A program made the translations under genes and the position numbers. Below are positions 33,510 through 35,409 of a stretch of 35,409 nucleotides of DNA, piece by piece (positions within the stretch are counted from its first letter, which is position 1; each line of letters starts with the position of its first letter). Source of the DNA: JAJTFW01 sp964534995. Lineage in GTDB: Bacteria; Bacteroidota; Bacteroidia; AKYH767-A; OLB10. The stretch is taken from NCBI GenBank assembly GCA_964534995.1, contig CAZHSC010000033.1, forward strand, positions 1-35,409, written 5' to 3'. The notes under the pieces are model-generated. The model made no database searches. It worked only from the letters and a program-made list of their open reading frames with translations, and was not told the origin of the DNA.

Positions 33510-35409
33510 CTACCGCATCAGGTACATTTTACCCCAGCCTTTCTTGAAGTATGAGTCAGCGGCGGTGTTTCGCTTTTCGATGTCTGAGCCATTGATACCG
33601 GTGATTACACGGTAAAGATAAACGCCGTTGGCCAGCTGATCCCCGAACTCATCTTTTCCGTTCCAGGCATAATCGGTGATGTTTCTTCCGATACGGATGG
33701 GCCCCAGTTCTTCTTTCATGATTTCACGTACTATTTTTCCGCTTACGGTCATGATCTGGATTTTAAATTCAGTGGGTACTTCTGATCCGGTGAGTACAAA
33801 TACAAAACGGGTGGAGGTGCTGAAGGGATTGGGATAATTGACGACTTCGGTAATGGTACTCCGGTTGATTACTTCAAACTGCACCTTATAATCATTTGCG
33901 CCACTGAGGTTGCCGCTTTCATCCTTCGCCTGTACCGTTAGTTCGTAGGTGCCGTCTTCCTGCAGGTAAGGATGGTAGTCAATGCGGAAACTGTTGTTGG
34001 GCAGTACCGCGGGTGTCCAGGCCAGTAATTCGGGACCGCTGCTGCTGCCCTGTACGGGTTCGAAGTGCAGATATTTTAACTGGCCGGAGGGGGATTTGAG
34101 GGTGACCCTGAAATTGGAAGTGTCGTTGATGGCGATGTATCGGTTTTCGTCTTTCAGTTTGATGAGGATATTGGGTTTGGCCGATACAATATCTCCGTTT
34201 AAGATGTGGATACCGTCAAAGGTGACATCCAGGAGGGGATTGGTGATATCGGACGTTACCTCAAACTTCAGGTTGGCAATGTTGTTGAAGTGATACTGCT
34301 CGGGCTGGTCTTTGTCGGGGTTGGCTTCAATCCACAGCCGGTTGCTGCCCTGCAGGGTAATGCTGCTGAAGGAGATGCTGCACATCACGGTGTCGCCGGC
34401 AGGCAGATCACGGTGCAGCCTTACCGAAGAAATATTCCGCCTCACATTGGACGCGTCATAAACGAAATAATTTACCAAAAGCGTGTCCATGGCTACATTG
34501 CTGATGTTTTCAAAAGCGATGCTGAGGCTGATATTTTCCCCTTCCTGAACGGTGTCGTTGTAAAAACTGTAATAACCCGTGTTCAGCGCGCCTTCGGGCA
34601 CAGGATCGTAATATACCTGCCATTTTTTAAGCTGGGGAGGTGTTCTGAACTGACTGTCCTGCAGGTAGGCATTCAGGCGCAGGTAAGGATAATCCTGCGC
34701 GGAAATTCCGCTGAGGTCGGTGGCCGACACGGTGTTAACGATGGAGTCAATGAGCAATACCTCCTGTCCGGTGCTGGCTATTCCATACACCTGCAGGTAA
34801 ATGCTGTCGGGTGAGGGAGTGCTTTCGAGGTGTCCGTAATCCCAGTGCAGCTGATTCCAGGAGGTGGCGGGTCCGATGGCGGATGAAGATATAAAGCCTT
34901 TGTCCCAGTCACGGCTAAGGAGGTAATCGATGCGGAGCAGGGAGTCCGGGAAAAGCCCGCTTCGGAAAATGACCGACGAAGGGTCGCCTTTTTTCATAAA
35001 CATCATGAATTTGTCGCCGGTATTTAATGACGCGAATTGCGGCACTCCAATGTCGTTATACGCCGAGGCCAGCAGGCTGAGTGTGTCAAAAGGTGCACTG
35101 AAGGTACTCCAGCTGAGCAAGTAGTTGCCATCCGGCACCGTATCCTTTATCATATTGGTAAGGCTGTTGATGCCCGCGGTACTCACGTCAAACAGGAAGT
35201 ACTTATCGGGACGTGTGCGGAATGCGCAGCCGTCGTTGCTGTAACATACATAGTAATTGAAATTGCCATAATAGCGCGTACAGGAATCCGCGATCCAGGG
35301 TTGTTCGAAATTGATGGAATCGAGTACGGCCACCGCGATCTGTGTGGCGCCGGTGCAACCCCCGTAATCCATGTTTACCCCGTTGATTTCATAGCTGGGC
35401 CTGTTCAGT
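33510..35409 (-). CDS. C-terminal part of a large secreted protein, PorU2/C25-peptidase-like (5' end outside window)
   Basis: The frame is open from the right edge (an upstream LNRPSYEINGVN precedes the first in-window Met) to a stop at 33510, about 632 residues. It contains beta-rich domains of 100 or so residues: a possible CARDB-like segment near NTGYYSFYNDTVQEGENISLS, an Ig-like segment with DGTYELTVQAKDESGN, and a final FlgD/sorting-like domain from NYPNPFSTSTRF through GKIVREI to DEFGDQLANGVYLYRV, ending GKMYLMR. This ending resembles, from memory, that of very long Bacteroidota proteins annotated as PorU2-type C25 peptidases of the type IX system. The peptidase domain itself would be outside the window, so the identity is tentative. 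Confidence 0.6.
   Translation of the reverse strand, partial: LNRPSYEINGVNMDYGGCTGATQIAVAVLDSINFEQPWIADSCTRYYGNFNYYVCYSNDGCAFRTRPDKYFLFDVSTAGINSLTNMIKDTVPDGNYLLSWSTFSAPFDTLSLLASAYNDIGVPQFASLNTGDKFMMFMKKGDPSSVIFRSGLFPDSLLRIDYLLSRDWDKGFISSSAIGPATSWNQLHWDYGHLESTPSPDSIYLQVYGIASTGQEVLLIDSIVNTVSATDLSGISAQDYPYLRLNAYLQDSQFRTPPQLKKWQVYYDPVPEGALNTGYYSFYNDTVQEGENISLSIAFENISNVAMDTLLVNYFVYDASNVRRNISSVRLHRDLPAGDTVMCSISFSSITLQGSNRLWIEANPDKDQPEQYHFNNIANLKFEVTSDITNPLLDVTFDGIHILNGDIVSAKPNILIKLKDENRYIAINDTSNFRVTLKSPSGQLKYLHFEPVQGSSSGPELLAWTPAVLPNNSFRIDYHPYLQEDGTYELTVQAKDESGNLSGANDYKVQFEVINRSTITEVVNYPNPFSTSTRFVFVLTGSEVPTEFKIQIMTVSGKIVREIMKEELGPIRIGRNITDYAWNGKDEFGDQLANGVYLYRVITGINGSDIEKRNTAADSYFKKGWGKMYLMR

Overview
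The window reads as chromosomal DNA from a member of the Bacteroidota. Three signs support this. Many genes are preceded by the Bacteroidota -7 promoter element TAnnTTTG, often only 4 to 9 bases before the start codon. Two proteins carry type IX secretion-type C-terminal regions. Many exported proteins are lipoproteins or have Sec signals, and the NosZ is the Sec-exported (clade II) type. The order within the phylum (for example Chitinophagales) cannot be fixed from the sequence alone.

Layout. Positions 1-4367 hold part of a nitrous oxide reduction locus. On the minus strand are a lipoprotein cytochrome c, nosZ and a long ORF that fuses a four-helix membrane domain to a NosL copper-chaperone domain and runs off the left edge. 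A divergent Rrf2-family regulator with three conserved cysteines faces them across a 238-base regulatory gap. Positions 4461-7733 hold a secreted beta-propeller-repeat protein with a type IX sorting tail and dihydrolipoamide dehydrogenase. Positions 7780-11982 are a minus-strand block: PQQ-type sugar dehydrogenase, GT-C glycosyltransferase and apolipoprotein N-acyltransferase. Positions 12054-18537 are plus-strand housekeeping and metabolic genes: dipeptide epimerase, GNAT acetyltransferase, radA, rlmN, a VOC protein, a DinB-family protein and an MFS transporter.

Between the MFS gene and the convergent riboflavin synthase gene (18538-19320) lies the most unusual DNA. A junction sequence of about 80 bases containing both gene ends is present twice. 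Between the copies sit two 100-base elements with 13-base terminal inverted repeats, and these flank an array of 122-base hairpin-bearing repeats. The order is J-E-array-E-J.

Positions 20049-22202 encode a DPP IV-like peptidase. Positions 22258-27935 look like a light and photodamage response island: photolyase and a TIGR01777-type oxidoreductase (overlapping genes), a DUF6268-like outer-membrane protein, a small unknown protein, a MerR regulator with a B12-binding domain carrying the CarH/LitR W-x9-EH motif, and an ECF sigma factor with an unusually motif-rich promoter. The carotenoid genes often found with this regulator pair are not in the window. The right end holds an AI-2E family membrane protein, an S41 peptidase, pheS, a cyclophilin, a small lipoprotein and the C-terminal part of a very large secreted protein resembling PorU2/C25-type proteins, which runs off the right edge.
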